This document shows positions 37,154 to 47,291 of a DNA stretch of 64,000 bases, in pieces. The notes under the pieces were generated by a model. The model did no database searches. It had not been told where the DNA came from and saw only the letters and a program-made list of their open reading frames with translations. Positions within the stretch are counted from its first letter, which is position 1; each line of letters starts with the position of its first letter. The DNA lies in NCBI GenBank assembly GCA_964020085.1, contig OZ026600.1, positions 26,716,738-26,780,737 of the forward strand. The letters run 5' to 3'. Origin of the DNA: Micromussa lordhowensis (taxonomy: Eukaryota; Cnidaria; Anthozoa; Scleractinia; Lobophylliidae). Made by a program: the position numbers and the translations under genes.

Positions 37154-40042
37154 ATGATTGGTACATGGAGAGCAGCTTGTGCTAGTTTCAGATTATCAAG
37201 CCAAATTCTCCGAGGTCAACATCGTGGCTTGGGTACATCTTCTTGTCATCTCAGTAAATTCTTAATGAGGAACACTGAAGAATATCCAGCTAAGAAGATG
37301 GTGAGCATTACATGGAAAGACAATACGACAGATGTATATCCCTATATATACCTGCGTGACAATTGCCAATGTCCAGAATGCTATTTCAAGGATTCTAACC
37401 AACGCCTAGTTGATGTTGTCAGGGACGTTGACATTAATGTCAAACCAACCAAAGTTGAACTGAATGAGGATGGAACTGACCTGTCAATCACCTGGCCTGA
37501 TGGTCATGTGACCATGCTTGATGCTGATTTTCTGTTCAAGAAGCGGTTGCCAAGTGAAGCGGAACTAAAAGACAAGGTCTGCACTGATGTGACAACTAGG
37601 AAGATAAAACTCTGGGGGAGTGAATTTAAGAAGCACATCCCTCGCATGAAATTTCACAACATTCTTAATGATGAGGCAGTAGAATTTGAATTTTTGAACA
37701 GTCTGTACAGATATGGTTTAGCACTGGTGACTGACATGCCCGTAGAAGAGGGACAGGTGGAAAAACTGGGAGATCACATAGGATACTTGAGAATGACAGC
37801 CTATGGGTAAGCCATTATGGCAATTGTATAGCTGCTAGTTTCCAGGTGCAGCTCAGGAAACTGTCATGTGACTGTATTCAATGTAGAAGTTCAAGGTTGA
37901 CAAATATAGTAAAGAATCAAAGCTGGGAGACAATTTTTTAAAGTATCATTAGTAATTATTTGTTCAGCAGGCAAGTAATAATGCCGCTTTCTGTAGCGTG
38001 AAGCAGTCAGGAGAAAAATTGTCAATCCCTCTAGATGGGCTGACAGTTTATTGAAGGGTACTGTCCAACACTTGCCAGGTTGCCCTAACAGTTTGCACGT
38101 ATCGGTTAAACCCCAGGGTCAAGACAGCAAGTCTTTTGCTTGATAAATTGCCATTAATTACTGTCTTATCATTGTATTCTCCACAGGAAGACTATAGTGG
38201 TGTCAACAAGACTGAAGGCGAACAGTGTTGCTTATACAAGCTATACATTGCCTCTTCACTCTGATCTCCCGTACTATGAAGCCAAACCAGGAGTATGTTA
38301 AAACTATTTTGAAAACTATCATGATCTGAATTGCCATAGGTGTTTTAATAATCAGTGATGTTTGTGTAGTGGACTTCTGCATCTAAGTCTTAAGGCAGTG
38401 TAGTCAGGATGCCAGTGTAGCCTAAGTCTTCAGGCAGTGTAGACAGGACATTTTAGCCCCCAGCGCTAGACATTTTCTTCTTAATCTAACATTGTGCACT
38501 CTCAGAAAAAAAACACACTGACCTCATGGAATGTCATTGGAAATTCCAAATGGGTGGACTTTTCAGAGGGTGTGGAGGCAGGGAGTGGAGAGGGGGGGGG
38601 GGGGGGTCAAACTAACAACCTAAATCTTAGCTTTGGGGGATATTTTTTTTCTTGAACAATGCAATTTGCTCAGAAATTCAACATGTCAAATTTGCAGCAA
38701 AGTTAAGCTTTTTGTGAGCCATTTCAAGAAGCAACCACTGCCTTATAAAACTAATTTGATCACTTATATAAGTCAGAACTGTTATAATTTGCTTTCTATA
38801 TAGATTCAGCTACTTTTTTGCCATGAACAAATTCCAAGTGAAGGAGGGGACAACTCTCTAGTTGATTCGTTTCATGTTGCTGAGCAGCTAAAGAAGGAGG
38901 ATCCACATGCTTATGAGCTTCTTACCACAACGTATGTCCTTTTTCACACTGCCGGCACGGACATACTCGGTGAATATGATCTGGAGGGTGCCAGACCACT
39001 TCTTGAGTAAGTCCTTATAAAATAAATAATTTTTGTCTGGTCAGCATGTAATAACATTTTTAAACCCAAATTTATAATATAATTTGCCAGACAACAGATT
39101 CTTTGTTGCTGGGTGCTGACTGATGGATGCATCAGGGCTGGTGGGTTTAGAACCAACTAATAATTTTTGTATGTACAAAATAATTATGGTAAAGTAAGGA
39201 AATTGTTATATTTTGTAAGAGGATGTTGCCAATACGTCAACTAGCCTCCTACACAGATGTCCTTTTAGCTTGTCAGACACAATCTTTCCTTCATTGGGGA
39301 GGAAAGATTGAGTGACGAGGAGACTATGCCTATAGGGGGGAGGGGTACTCCATAAATCATTGGTTGGGGTGTGCCGCAGGGACACTGAAACTCTTACCCT
39401 ATACTAGACCTTGATCAGCTTGATTTTGCAACCATATTCTAGACCAAAACTGTCTGATTTCTGTACCCTATCCCAGACTAAACTGCCTGAAAACCATACC
39501 CTTCACAGTTACTTCACATTAGGAAGCTTGTTGATGAATTGACACTTGCAGCATTAATGTTTATAAAAGGCCTTAACCTCTTAGTGGAGGATAGTCCAAT
39601 TGAATCCTTGTTAGCCCTCTTAATTATCTGGCTTGCAAACTTTATGTATTCTACCTGTTTTAGACTAGATCGAAATGGCAGACTGTTACGATGTAACCAC
39701 AATGAAGGAACCAGACAGTGCTTCCTGGGTGTGTCTGCTGACAAGACTCAAGAGATGTATGAGGCATACTATTCTCTGACGAAGCGATTGAAAGATCCTA
39801 AAAATATGTTCCTGCACAAGCTCTCTCCTGGGGAGATGATAGTCTTTGATAATGACCGTGTCCTTCATGGACGCATGGGATACACCCTCACAGAGGAAGT
39901 AGGGAGATGCTTGGAAGCAGCATATATTGATTGGGATGTGGCTCGGTCCAGACTGAATGTCTTGGGCAAGAGGCTGAACAAGGGTCCAGTGGCTAGAATG
40001 GACAGCAAGCTGAGTGTCACGGGACAGTGGTCTGTGTCTTAA
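37154..40042 (+). CDS. BBOX1: Gamma-butyrobetaine dioxygenase-like 2-oxoglutarate oxygenase
   Basis: Four exons: 37154-37806, 38187-38292, 38804-39006 and 39664-40042. All are GT-AG and join in frame to 446 residues. The family hydroxylates gamma-butyrobetaine to carnitine using Fe(II), 2-oxoglutarate and ascorbate. The N-terminal zinc-binding region is seen as LRDNCQCPECY (about 69-79). The Fe ligands are H242 and D244 (LPLHSDLPYY) and H389 (VLHGRMGY). R402 in RCLEAAYIDWD is the likely 2-oxoglutarate ligand, and that C-terminal block favours BBOX1 over the paralog TMLHE. The first 35 residues are rich in Arg/Ser and lack acidic residues, like a mitochondrial presequence. BBOX1 is usually cytosolic and TMLHE mitochondrial, so the location is open and an ancestral BBOX/TMLHE-type enzyme is possible. 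Confidence 0.88.
38592..38606 (+). repeat. Poly-G run in a BBOX1-like intron
   Basis: About fifteen consecutive G in the intron between 38292 and 38804. Simple repeat; could form G-rich structure. Confidence 0.8.
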
Positions 40043-40054
40043 TTTGAAGCCCAA

Positions 40055-40060
40055 AATAAA
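40055..40060 (+). terminator. Poly(A) signal of the BBOX1-like gene
   Basis: AATAAA 13 bp after the stop codon, followed by a T-rich stretch (TTGTACTTTC). The 3' UTR would be unusually short. Confidence 0.55.
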
Positions 40061-42963
40061 ATTGTACTTTCTTGCTGATTATGTGCTAGAGAGTATTATT
40101 AGCTAATTGTGTAGTTCCAAAAAAGATGTGACACCATGGTAAAATGGTGCGTAAATTTGAATAGCAATCCTTTATACATATTTAGCTTGCACTGATGTTT
40201 CCAGACAAAGGATTTTGCACATAAATTTGAAGCTCAGCACCCATGGGGGAAAGTTAGAAGTCCCAAGGGGTTGGGGGAAGGGTGGGTGTTCAGTGGGGGG
40301 CCAATATTTTAAAGGGAACATATGAAGTTGAACTGAAGGGACTGAACCCTTGAGATTCTGTTGGCTTACTGGCTGAAAAAAAGGGTAAACCCTGAGCTAA
40401 TGATCAAAATCAAAAGAAACCAAGAACTAACAGTCAAAATATCGTCCAGCAAATAGACAAAGGTGCTGATCATAGTAGCTCATAAAAATGATTTCTTTAC
40501 TAAAATCACATGGAGTCCAACAAAGTAAACAGCACTTAAGAAAAGGCTCGGTAAGGTTTTGATGTTGTGCTGGGACTGAAGGAATTGAACATTATCAGAT
40601 AAATGTGAGTATCAGTGTGTGGCAAATGGAGTTGGAGGCGAGGGGTAATAATACGGCTAGGTGTTGGGAATTGTATTCCGTGAGTTGTAGGCTCAGACTC
40701 CAAATATATGAACTATTTAATGAACCAGCCACGTAATCCGGAACATACAATAAACAACGAATCACAATGGCTAAAAACGGTGAAGAAGCTGGACTCAAAA
40801 CTCCAAAAAAAACAGCAGCAAGGCTGGCCTAAAATCTTAAACACGGCAAGAAAATATAACAAAGATGAAAAATCTGCAAAATCATGACAGCGAAGTTCAA
40901 ATGTGCACACAAACATATTCTGAGCCACGATTGGCTAATTAAAATCACCGACAAAAACTCGTACTAAGGCGAGAGGGGTGAGTTCAGAGTTAGTAAAGTT
41001 TAAAACACTAGGTTCTACTTGCTACAGACTCAGGAACAAGGTTTGGCAGTGTGGCCTGACTGTAACTTTTAATAAGCTCTGCCACTTCAGTCTATAGACC
41101 CTATTCATAAATGGCTGCAAATAAAAAAAATTATCATTCGATGCATTTTTTCCTTTCTTTACATTGGCCGCGAGCCCACCACGTGACCTGCAAATAACTG
41201 CCTACAAATAATGGTCTGCTCATGCGTAGTACCGTCTAAACGTGTTTTGCTGCAAATAACATTCTGCTCATGCATAGTTGGAACCACGTTCTTGAAAGAA
41301 AAGTGGCAAACTGCTTCCCTGAGCTTCCAGGAAGTGATTAAAATATGAAAACAAACTTGGCGAGCGAATGATATAACAATTATTGAACTCGGGTATCGCA
41401 AAATATCGTGATTTGTCAGCCTTTGGCTTCGGCAAATAATTGATCGGCTCGCCACTGGCAAATCACGATATTTTGCTCAACCTCGTCCAATAATTGTTAA
41501 TTATTTTGTAAGCATTAAAATTAGCCCGACAATTTATCCAGTGGAAAGTGTTATCCAGCCTTTGAACAACTTTTCCAAAAGTCCTTTCCAATAATATTGC
41601 CATTCTATTAGTTCTTCCTCTCACTTAACTTGAGGGCGATGATTAAGTGAAGGCCAACTTTCTATATATGTTGTGTTATAGTCTTGGAGTAGTTACCCTC
41701 TTTTTTTAACAAATATATGTGTGGTATAAATCAATTTGACTGACGGTAATAATCAACAATAATTATTTAAAAGAAAATGAATTCATGCATGACATTTTTA
41801 TTGAAATTTCTAATAAATAAAATAATATATTTAAATTTTACAGTGAGTGACATGTTATTGATTCAAATTATTTACTTTGAATGGTAGGGACTTAAAACAA
41901 ACCACAACTGGGACGGCAGCAAGACCATCCCGAAATAAAATGTTTCTAATGAGCACAATAACGGCTCTACACATTTTAATACGCTACCTATTCATTCTCT
42001 GTAAAACAAGAAAACATGAAATGACCAAATTCTGCAATTGTTGGAGAATGTGATGGAAAATTATCTTATATATTTGAATTATACGTATTCCTTGCGGTAT
42101 CGGTTTTGAGAATGTACTTAAATATCAGTATAAAGGAATACAGGTGATTGCGTTCTTAATTTCCCTGAGCGGCAGATCCCGATCTGTCACAGGATCCTTT
42201 TACCACTCATACATATAAAGAAACTGCTATGCTATACTCAGGGTGGTCTCAATTTATTTTTGGGTCAGATTACGACCCCTATAGACTTCTTTGGGTAAAA
42301 TAAGACCATTCACTTTAATAAATAAAACTGAGAGTCATATATGGACAGTATTAGAATTTCCACATTACAACCCACTGGATACAACTGTATATTAAATAAT
42401 AAAATATTGATATTACCAGTCTTGAAAAATGAGGAGGGTAGTTAGTGAAGTCACATGTAAGTGAGGATTTTTGTTTAATTTTTCTTTGTGGGGAAGAAAC
42501 GCCATTGACTTGGTTTCTATTTAGCTGAATTTGTGCTCTGATTTCAAGAGCCAAATTCAACAACTTTGCACTTAAAGTTGCCCTGACCCAGTTAGGACCC
42601 TTCTTTTGTTTGTTTTTTTTTCAATCAGTGGCAATATCTATTCTATTATATTTTTGTATAAATCTACTAGCATTCTATCATGATTGCCATTCTCTTATTG
42701 GCTACACTACTATCTCTTCTGTTGTTGGCGAGTAGCCTAGCAGTGCACAGTTTTGTGTTTTCGAAGTGTCTTTGACGAGTATCGTTCTCTAAATTTTGAA
42801 CAATTAGTAGATTTATACTAACACAATTAGATTATTCAATCTCAATTTCTATGCATGATAGTCTACTCAGGCTGCATCAACTATCAAAAGATAGAAATCT
42901 AGAGATCACAGTCTAATCATTTAAAATAAATTACTTGCTTAAATACAGTTTTATACATATAAA
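40061..42963. other. Tail-to-tail intergenic region, BBOX1-like to HSPA13
   Basis: No gene. It contains a foldback MITE (41375-41500), a TATCC-repeat fragment (about 41525-41570) and a weak inverted repeat around 42650-42860 (TATAAATCTACTA arms). The rest is AT-rich. Confidence 0.55.
41375..41500. repeat. Foldback MITE ending AACAATTAT, copy 2
   Basis: The ends AACAATTATTG and CAATAATTGTT are inverted, with inner arms GCAAAATATCGTGATTTG / CAAATCACGATATTTTGC. The ends resemble the element at 6358-6446. Confidence 0.7.
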
Positions 42964-44286
42964 TTAGGAGTTAATCTGAATCTTTTTGAGATTGTGATTT
43001 GGCAGTTCTAGGGCCGACACCTGAAGCGGCCACATGCCGCCAATGATGCCTGCCTGTATGGCTACTCCAGTGGCTACAGCAAGCTCAGGGTCTATTGAAA
43101 CATTGGGTTTCTTCCCATTGAAGTACTTTGCAATAAGCTCCCGCACTCTTGGTATCCTAGTGGATCCTCCAACAAGCACTACCTCATCGACTTCCTCCTT
43201 CGGAAGGTCAACTTCTTTTAAAACCCTTTCAACAGGTTCTAGAACTTTTTGAAATAAGTCTTCATTCAACTTTTCAAAAGTTAATCGTGAGATCTTTTCC
43301 TCAAATATGGCAAGTTTCTTCCCTTGATTCAGAGAGGGCAGAGGCAACCTTACAACTACAGCTTCCTCTGATGTCAAGTTTATTTTAGTTGATTCCACCT
43401 CCTGCCTGACACGCTGTATGTCTTCGGCATTTGTCAATTCTTCGCCAAACCTATTGTTTATAACTGCCAGTAGATAAGACATGAGTCTTATATTGAAATC
43501 TTGCCCTCCCAACCTGTTGTTCCCTGCCATGGCCATAGTTACAAACATTCCACCTTGAATGTTCAACAACGATACATCTAAGGTACCGCCGCCCAGGTCC
43601 ACAACCATAACATTCGAGACTCGTTCTTTCTTGTGAAGACCGTAAGCCATTGCTGCCGCTGTGGGCTCATTTATGAGACGGACAACTTTGATCCCGGCGA
43701 GAGAAGCAGCCTTTATCGTAGCATTTCTCTGCGCTAAGTCAAACTCTGCTGGAACCGACATTACGGCTTGATTGACTGATCTGCTGACATTTCTTTCAGC
43801 AGTTCGTTTTAATTCTTTCAATATAGAAGCACCAATCTCTTCTGGTGAAACTAACGTCTGGTTGCCATGAGTTTCAGCGACGAACATCGGATTGTCCTTT
43901 TCGTCGGAAGTAATTTTAAACTGGTACAAGGACGACAACGTTTGTAAGTATTCTTTCGAAAACTTCTTCCCAATAAAGCGCTTTGCGTCGTAAATAGTCA
44001 ATTTTGGATTCAGCTCAGCTTGATCCAAGGCTCTTTTACCCACAAGAACACCATTTTTCGTGAAAGCAACGACGCTAGGGATAACTTTACTGCCATTCTC
44101 GTTAGCCAAGATGTCAACATGCCCTGTAATTGCTTGGTAGACTCCTACACAAGAAAATGTCGTTCCCAAATCTATGCCGATTATTTTAGGTTTGGGAGGA
44201 GGGAGACGACTTTGAGCAATGTATCCAGCGACCACAAGAGCGAAAATTCCACCTAGAAAAAGCCCTAAAGAAGAACTCATCTTCAA
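42964..44286 (-). CDS. HSPA13: HSPA13 (STCH), microsomal Hsp70-like ATPase
   Basis: Single-exon ORF of 440 residues (human HSPA13 is 471). An N-terminal hydrophobic stretch (GLFLGGIFALVVAGYI, about 8-23) is a signal/anchor sequence placing it at the ER/microsomes. The Hsp70 ATPase domain is complete: phosphate-1 loop IDLGTTFSCVGVY (38-50), INEPTAAAMAYGL, phosphate-2 loop VVDLGGGTLDVSLL and adenosine motif LVGGSTRIPRVRELI. The protein ends right after the ATPase domain and has no peptide-binding domain, the defining trait of STCH. It lies downstream of gephyrin on the same strand, about 1 kb away, with separate transcription likely. The lack of introns contrasts with the split vertebrate gene. 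Confidence 0.95.
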   Translation of the reverse strand: MKMSSSLGLFLGGIFALVVAGYIAQSRLPPPKPKIIGIDLGTTFSCVGVYQAITGHVDILANENGSKVIPSVVAFTKNGVLVGKRALDQAELNPKLTIYDAKRFIGKKFSKEYLQTLSSLYQFKITSDEKDNPMFVAETHGNQTLVSPEEIGASILKELKRTAERNVSRSVNQAVMSVPAEFDLAQRNATIKAASLAGIKVVRLINEPTAAAMAYGLHKKERVSNVMVVDLGGGTLDVSLLNIQGGMFVTMAMAGNNRLGGQDFNIRLMSYLLAVINNRFGEELTNAEDIQRVRQEVESTKINLTSEEAVVVRLPLPSLNQGKKLAIFEEKISRLTFEKLNEDLFQKVLEPVERVLKEVDLPKEEVDEVVLVGGSTRIPRVRELIAKYFNGKKPNVSIDPELAVATGVAIQAGIIGGMWPLQVSALELPNHNLKKIQINS

Positions 44287-45279
44287 TCTTCGTCGGCAGA
44301 ATTACCGGAAGACGACGACTATAACGACACGTACATGCGTACTGTGTGTTGCGCAACCTACACGTCGTTATCGCCAGGGAGGGGTGGGTAGATAGTTAGG
44401 ATAAAATAATACGTTTCAGAAAAAAAAAAACAACAACCACCAAACAACCTACTATCAATCATTTTGATGGTATGCTTATGAGCAACTTATCACAAAATAG
44501 CCCTGCATCATGGTAAATTTTTCAACTTATATAATGTTTTCTCATAAAAGCACTTTATTCTTGGGTTTGGAGCATTTGTTGAAAATATAGTTTCTGATCA
44601 GAGTTCCTATTAAAAGCAACTGTCCCGTATGCAAATTTTTCTAATGTACCAAACAAAAATTTACTATTTATCTATCTAGCTATAGCTAGCAGTCCTACAA
44701 TAAGGCTCTGAACTTTTAAACCAATAATAGTACTATAGCAGTTGTTAATCGAGTCCCATGGAAGCAAAACCAAGCCATGTACCAGTTAGACTACTCAGCC
44801 AATCTCAAACTGTAGTAAAACTAAAACCAAAACCAAAGTAATAATTACTCAATTGAAAACCGCTCTAATATTGAGTTTCCTAATCCATAACTAATATTCA
44901 TGTCGCTTTTCTGTAATAAAATGAATTTCCCATTTCTTCCGTGTTTTAGATACTCTGATATCAGTTGGAAGGCTATTCCACAGCGTGGCATCGCTATAAG
45001 AGAAACTTTTTCCAACATAATCGGTGTGAGGTTGAAGAAGAGCCAGCCTCATTTCACTATTTCTTAATCTATAACTAGTTGTATCATTACGAAAGATGAA
45101 TCTATTTGATTAATAATCTGGAGTCTCTCCATTTAAAAAGCCTCCGATTCCTTAGGTTTTCCCAATTAAGTTTTCGGAAATGTTCTGTACATGTGCTACG
45201 TGAATCACTGTTCTTGTTAACAGCACCCATTTCTTCATAAATGCAAAAAAACTTCAGTGATCCTTCAATGGTTCTCTGA
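44287..45279. other. HSPA13 upstream region with retroelement remnant
   Basis: Nearly 1 kb between gephyrin and HSPA13. The HSPA13 promoter should be near 44290-44400; no TATA box was seen. Bases 44891-45103 are the tail of a non-LTR retrotransposon. The remainder is AT-rich with nothing recognised. Confidence 0.55.
44891..45103 (-). mobile_element. C-terminal fragment of a non-LTR retrotransposon RT ORF
   Basis: The minus strand reads FIFRNDTTSYRLRNS, then HTDYVGKSFSYSDATLWNSLP and ends at a stop at 44891. The SFSYSDATLWNSLP block is characteristic of the last residues of LINE ORF2 proteins. No RT core is present; it is a truncated relic just downstream of gephyrin. Confidence 0.75.
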
Positions 45280-47154
45280 TTAGATTTCACCTATTATCAA
45301 TGCATCAACAATCTCTCCTGCATCGATTCTGGTTAGAGTATCACTCCTAGGTGGCAACACAAGCAGAGCATTAGCAGTCCTCATACTTAGCAGCCTACTG
45401 CTACATTGACTGCCAGTAGATATTGCTGATGGCACTGCTTCTCCTGGCTTCCAAGACAAAACAACTCGGTGATATTCCGGCCTTGGATCCAGATCAACTT
45501 GCTGTGGCAACTTAGCTCTAATTTTAGTTAACTGAGGATGTTGGAAGCCAGCCAACTTGCACAATGCTGGGAGGACAAACAAGTTGAATGTAACCATAGC
45601 TGAGACAGGATTTCCAGGAAGGGCAAATATCAGTTTCTTCTTACCATTGATCATGGTTGTTGCAAAGGTTGTTGGCTTGCCTGGCTTCATGAATACTCGT
45701 CCAAAGTGGATGGTGGCTCCAAGTAGATCTTCCAGAACAGGTTTCAGGAAATCTTTCTCCCCCATTGACACTCCGCCCGATGACACGAGAACATCAGCTT
45801 TTTCCAGGCCCACAGAAAGTTTGTTTTCAAGGTCTTGAGGGTTATCTGCTGCTATTCCCAAATCAAGCGCCTCAAATCCATGTGTTCTGATCAGTGACTT
45901 CAGAGCAATTTTATTGCTGTCTCTGATTTGTCCTGCTCTGGTTTCCTCACCTGGACTGACCACCTCATTTCCAGTAGAAAGGACAGCAACTTTTGGTTTT
46001 TGGAACACTTCAACCTCAGTCAATCCCAAAGAAGCCATGAGACCCAATTCGGCTGGTCCTAGCTTCTGAAGAGCTGCTAAAACTTGCTGACCTTTAGTCA
46101 CATCAAAACCAATGGGCCTTATATCCTGCCCAGGCTTAGGAGTTGTAAGAATTTTAATCCTTTTCTCAGTTCTCCCTTCATTGTCACTTTCAAGTAATTC
46201 AGTATCTTCAACTTGCACAACTGCATCAGCTCCTGGAGGTAATGGTGCACCTGTTGTAATGCGCATCACACAACCAGACATCACGTTACACGCTGCGACT
46301 TCCCCCGCAGTGACGGGGCCCAGGACCAAACGTTCCCCTGGTCCGTCTGACGCCAACACAGCATACCCATCTTTGACTGATGCAGGGAAAGGAGGGAATG
46401 GCTCTTTGGCAAACATGTCTGAAGCCAGTATATAACCTATCGAATCCTCTACAGTTATAACCTGCTGTGGAAGGCGTTGAGAATTTGCCATTATCATAGA
46501 AAGGGCTTCATCCATTAGAACAAGAGGATATGGAGAATGACGATCTCTCTCGGCAACTTTGCTGAGATCTCTGACTGCTTTGCCGTGGGCTTTATGTGGA
46601 CACATATGATGGGTGGAAACTGAAGAATGGGCTGGGCCCTGCATGGATGAATGTGTGATGCCCACATTTGGACTGTTATGCAACACTTCTATTGCATGCG
46701 GCAAAGCAGGTAGAACAAACTGGAAACATTCCTGGGATCCCTTGAGACTTCCTGGTAAGTTGACAATGATTGTCCTACTCCTTATCCCACAGGTTGCCCT
46801 GGACAACATGGCCATTGGTGTGACTTTAAGTGACTCGCTCAGCATTGCCAGTGAAAGTCCTGGTGCAGGCTTTTCGAGGACTTCCGAGGTCACTTCAGGG
46901 GTGACATCTCTGGGAGAAAAACCCGTCCCCCCTGTAGTTAACACGAGGTGCAACTCTTCCAAATCGCACCAGTTGAGAAGTACTCTTTTGATCTCATTCC
47001 GTTCGTCAGGGACACAATCACGCAGAACTTCTTTAACATTTAAATTAGAGGACTTCACTAGCTTCTGCAAATTTGGTCCACTCTTGTCCTCGGCTTCTCC
47101 ACGAAAGCATCTGTCGCTAACAGTTAAAATTCCCACCTTCAATACAGCGGACAT
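45280..47154 (-). CDS. GPHN: Gephyrin / two-domain molybdenum cofactor biosynthesis protein
   Basis: Intronless, 624 residues from the Met at 47154. Gephyrin adenylylates molybdopterin (G domain) and inserts molybdate (E domain); in vertebrates it also scaffolds glycine and GABA-A receptors. The G domain spans about 1-160: [11 protein letters not shown], then [15 protein letters not shown] (73-87) with catalytic Asp83. A linker of about 45 residues follows. The E domain runs from about 205 to 624: [48 protein letters not shown] and [20 protein letters not shown]. The linker is much shorter than in the vertebrate protein (736 residues). The frame stays open upstream to a Met at 47286 (44 extra residues); I prefer 47154 because family homology begins there. 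Its start codon is 137 bp from that of UTP25 on the other strand. Confidence 0.95.
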   Translation of the reverse strand: MSAVLKVGILTVSDRCFRGEAEDKSGPNLQKLVKSSNLNVKEVLRDCVPDERNEIKRVLLNWCDLEELHLVLTTGGTGFSPRDVTPEVTSEVLEKPAPGLSLAMLSESLKVTPMAMLSRATCGIRSRTIIVNLPGSLKGSQECFQFVLPALPHAIEVLHNSPNVGITHSSMQGPAHSSVSTHHMCPHKAHGKAVRDLSKVAERDRHSPYPLVLMDEALSMIMANSQRLPQQVITVEDSIGYILASDMFAKEPFPPFPASVKDGYAVLASDGPGERLVLGPVTAGEVAACNVMSGCVMRITTGAPLPPGADAVVQVEDTELLESDNEGRTEKRIKILTTPKPGQDIRPIGFDVTKGQQVLAALQKLGPAELGLMASLGLTEVEVFQKPKVAVLSTGNEVVSPGEETRAGQIRDSNKIALKSLIRTHGFEALDLGIAADNPQDLENKLSVGLEKADVLVSSGGVSMGEKDFLKPVLEDLLGATIHFGRVFMKPGKPTTFATTMINGKKKLIFALPGNPVSAMVTFNLFVLPALCKLAGFQHPQLTKIRAKLPQQVDLDPRPEYHRVVLSWKPGEAVPSAISTGSQCSSRLLSMRTANALLVLPPRSDTLTRIDAGEIVDALIIGEI

Positions 47155-47291
47155 CTTGCATTCGTAGCATTCGTGGAGATGTGGAACGAGTTGTCTCCGT
47201 TGATGCACGAAGTGTGTACGAAGTTTGGCGAAGAAATCCGATGATTCGTCGGCCACCTTGGTACCCAGTCTTACCCTGTTCAACATTCAAG
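47155..47291. promoter_or_regulatory. Likely bidirectional promoter, gephyrin / UTP25
   Basis: The two start codons face away from each other with only 137 bp between them, so both 5' UTRs and the core promoters must lie within or overlap this space. No TATA box is visible in either direction. Inference from gene arrangement. Confidence 0.6.

Noticed and set aside
47155..47286. 44-residue N-terminal extension of gephyrin from the Met at 47286
   Set aside because: Family similarity starts at the Met at 47154, and the extension would use almost all of the divergent promoter space.
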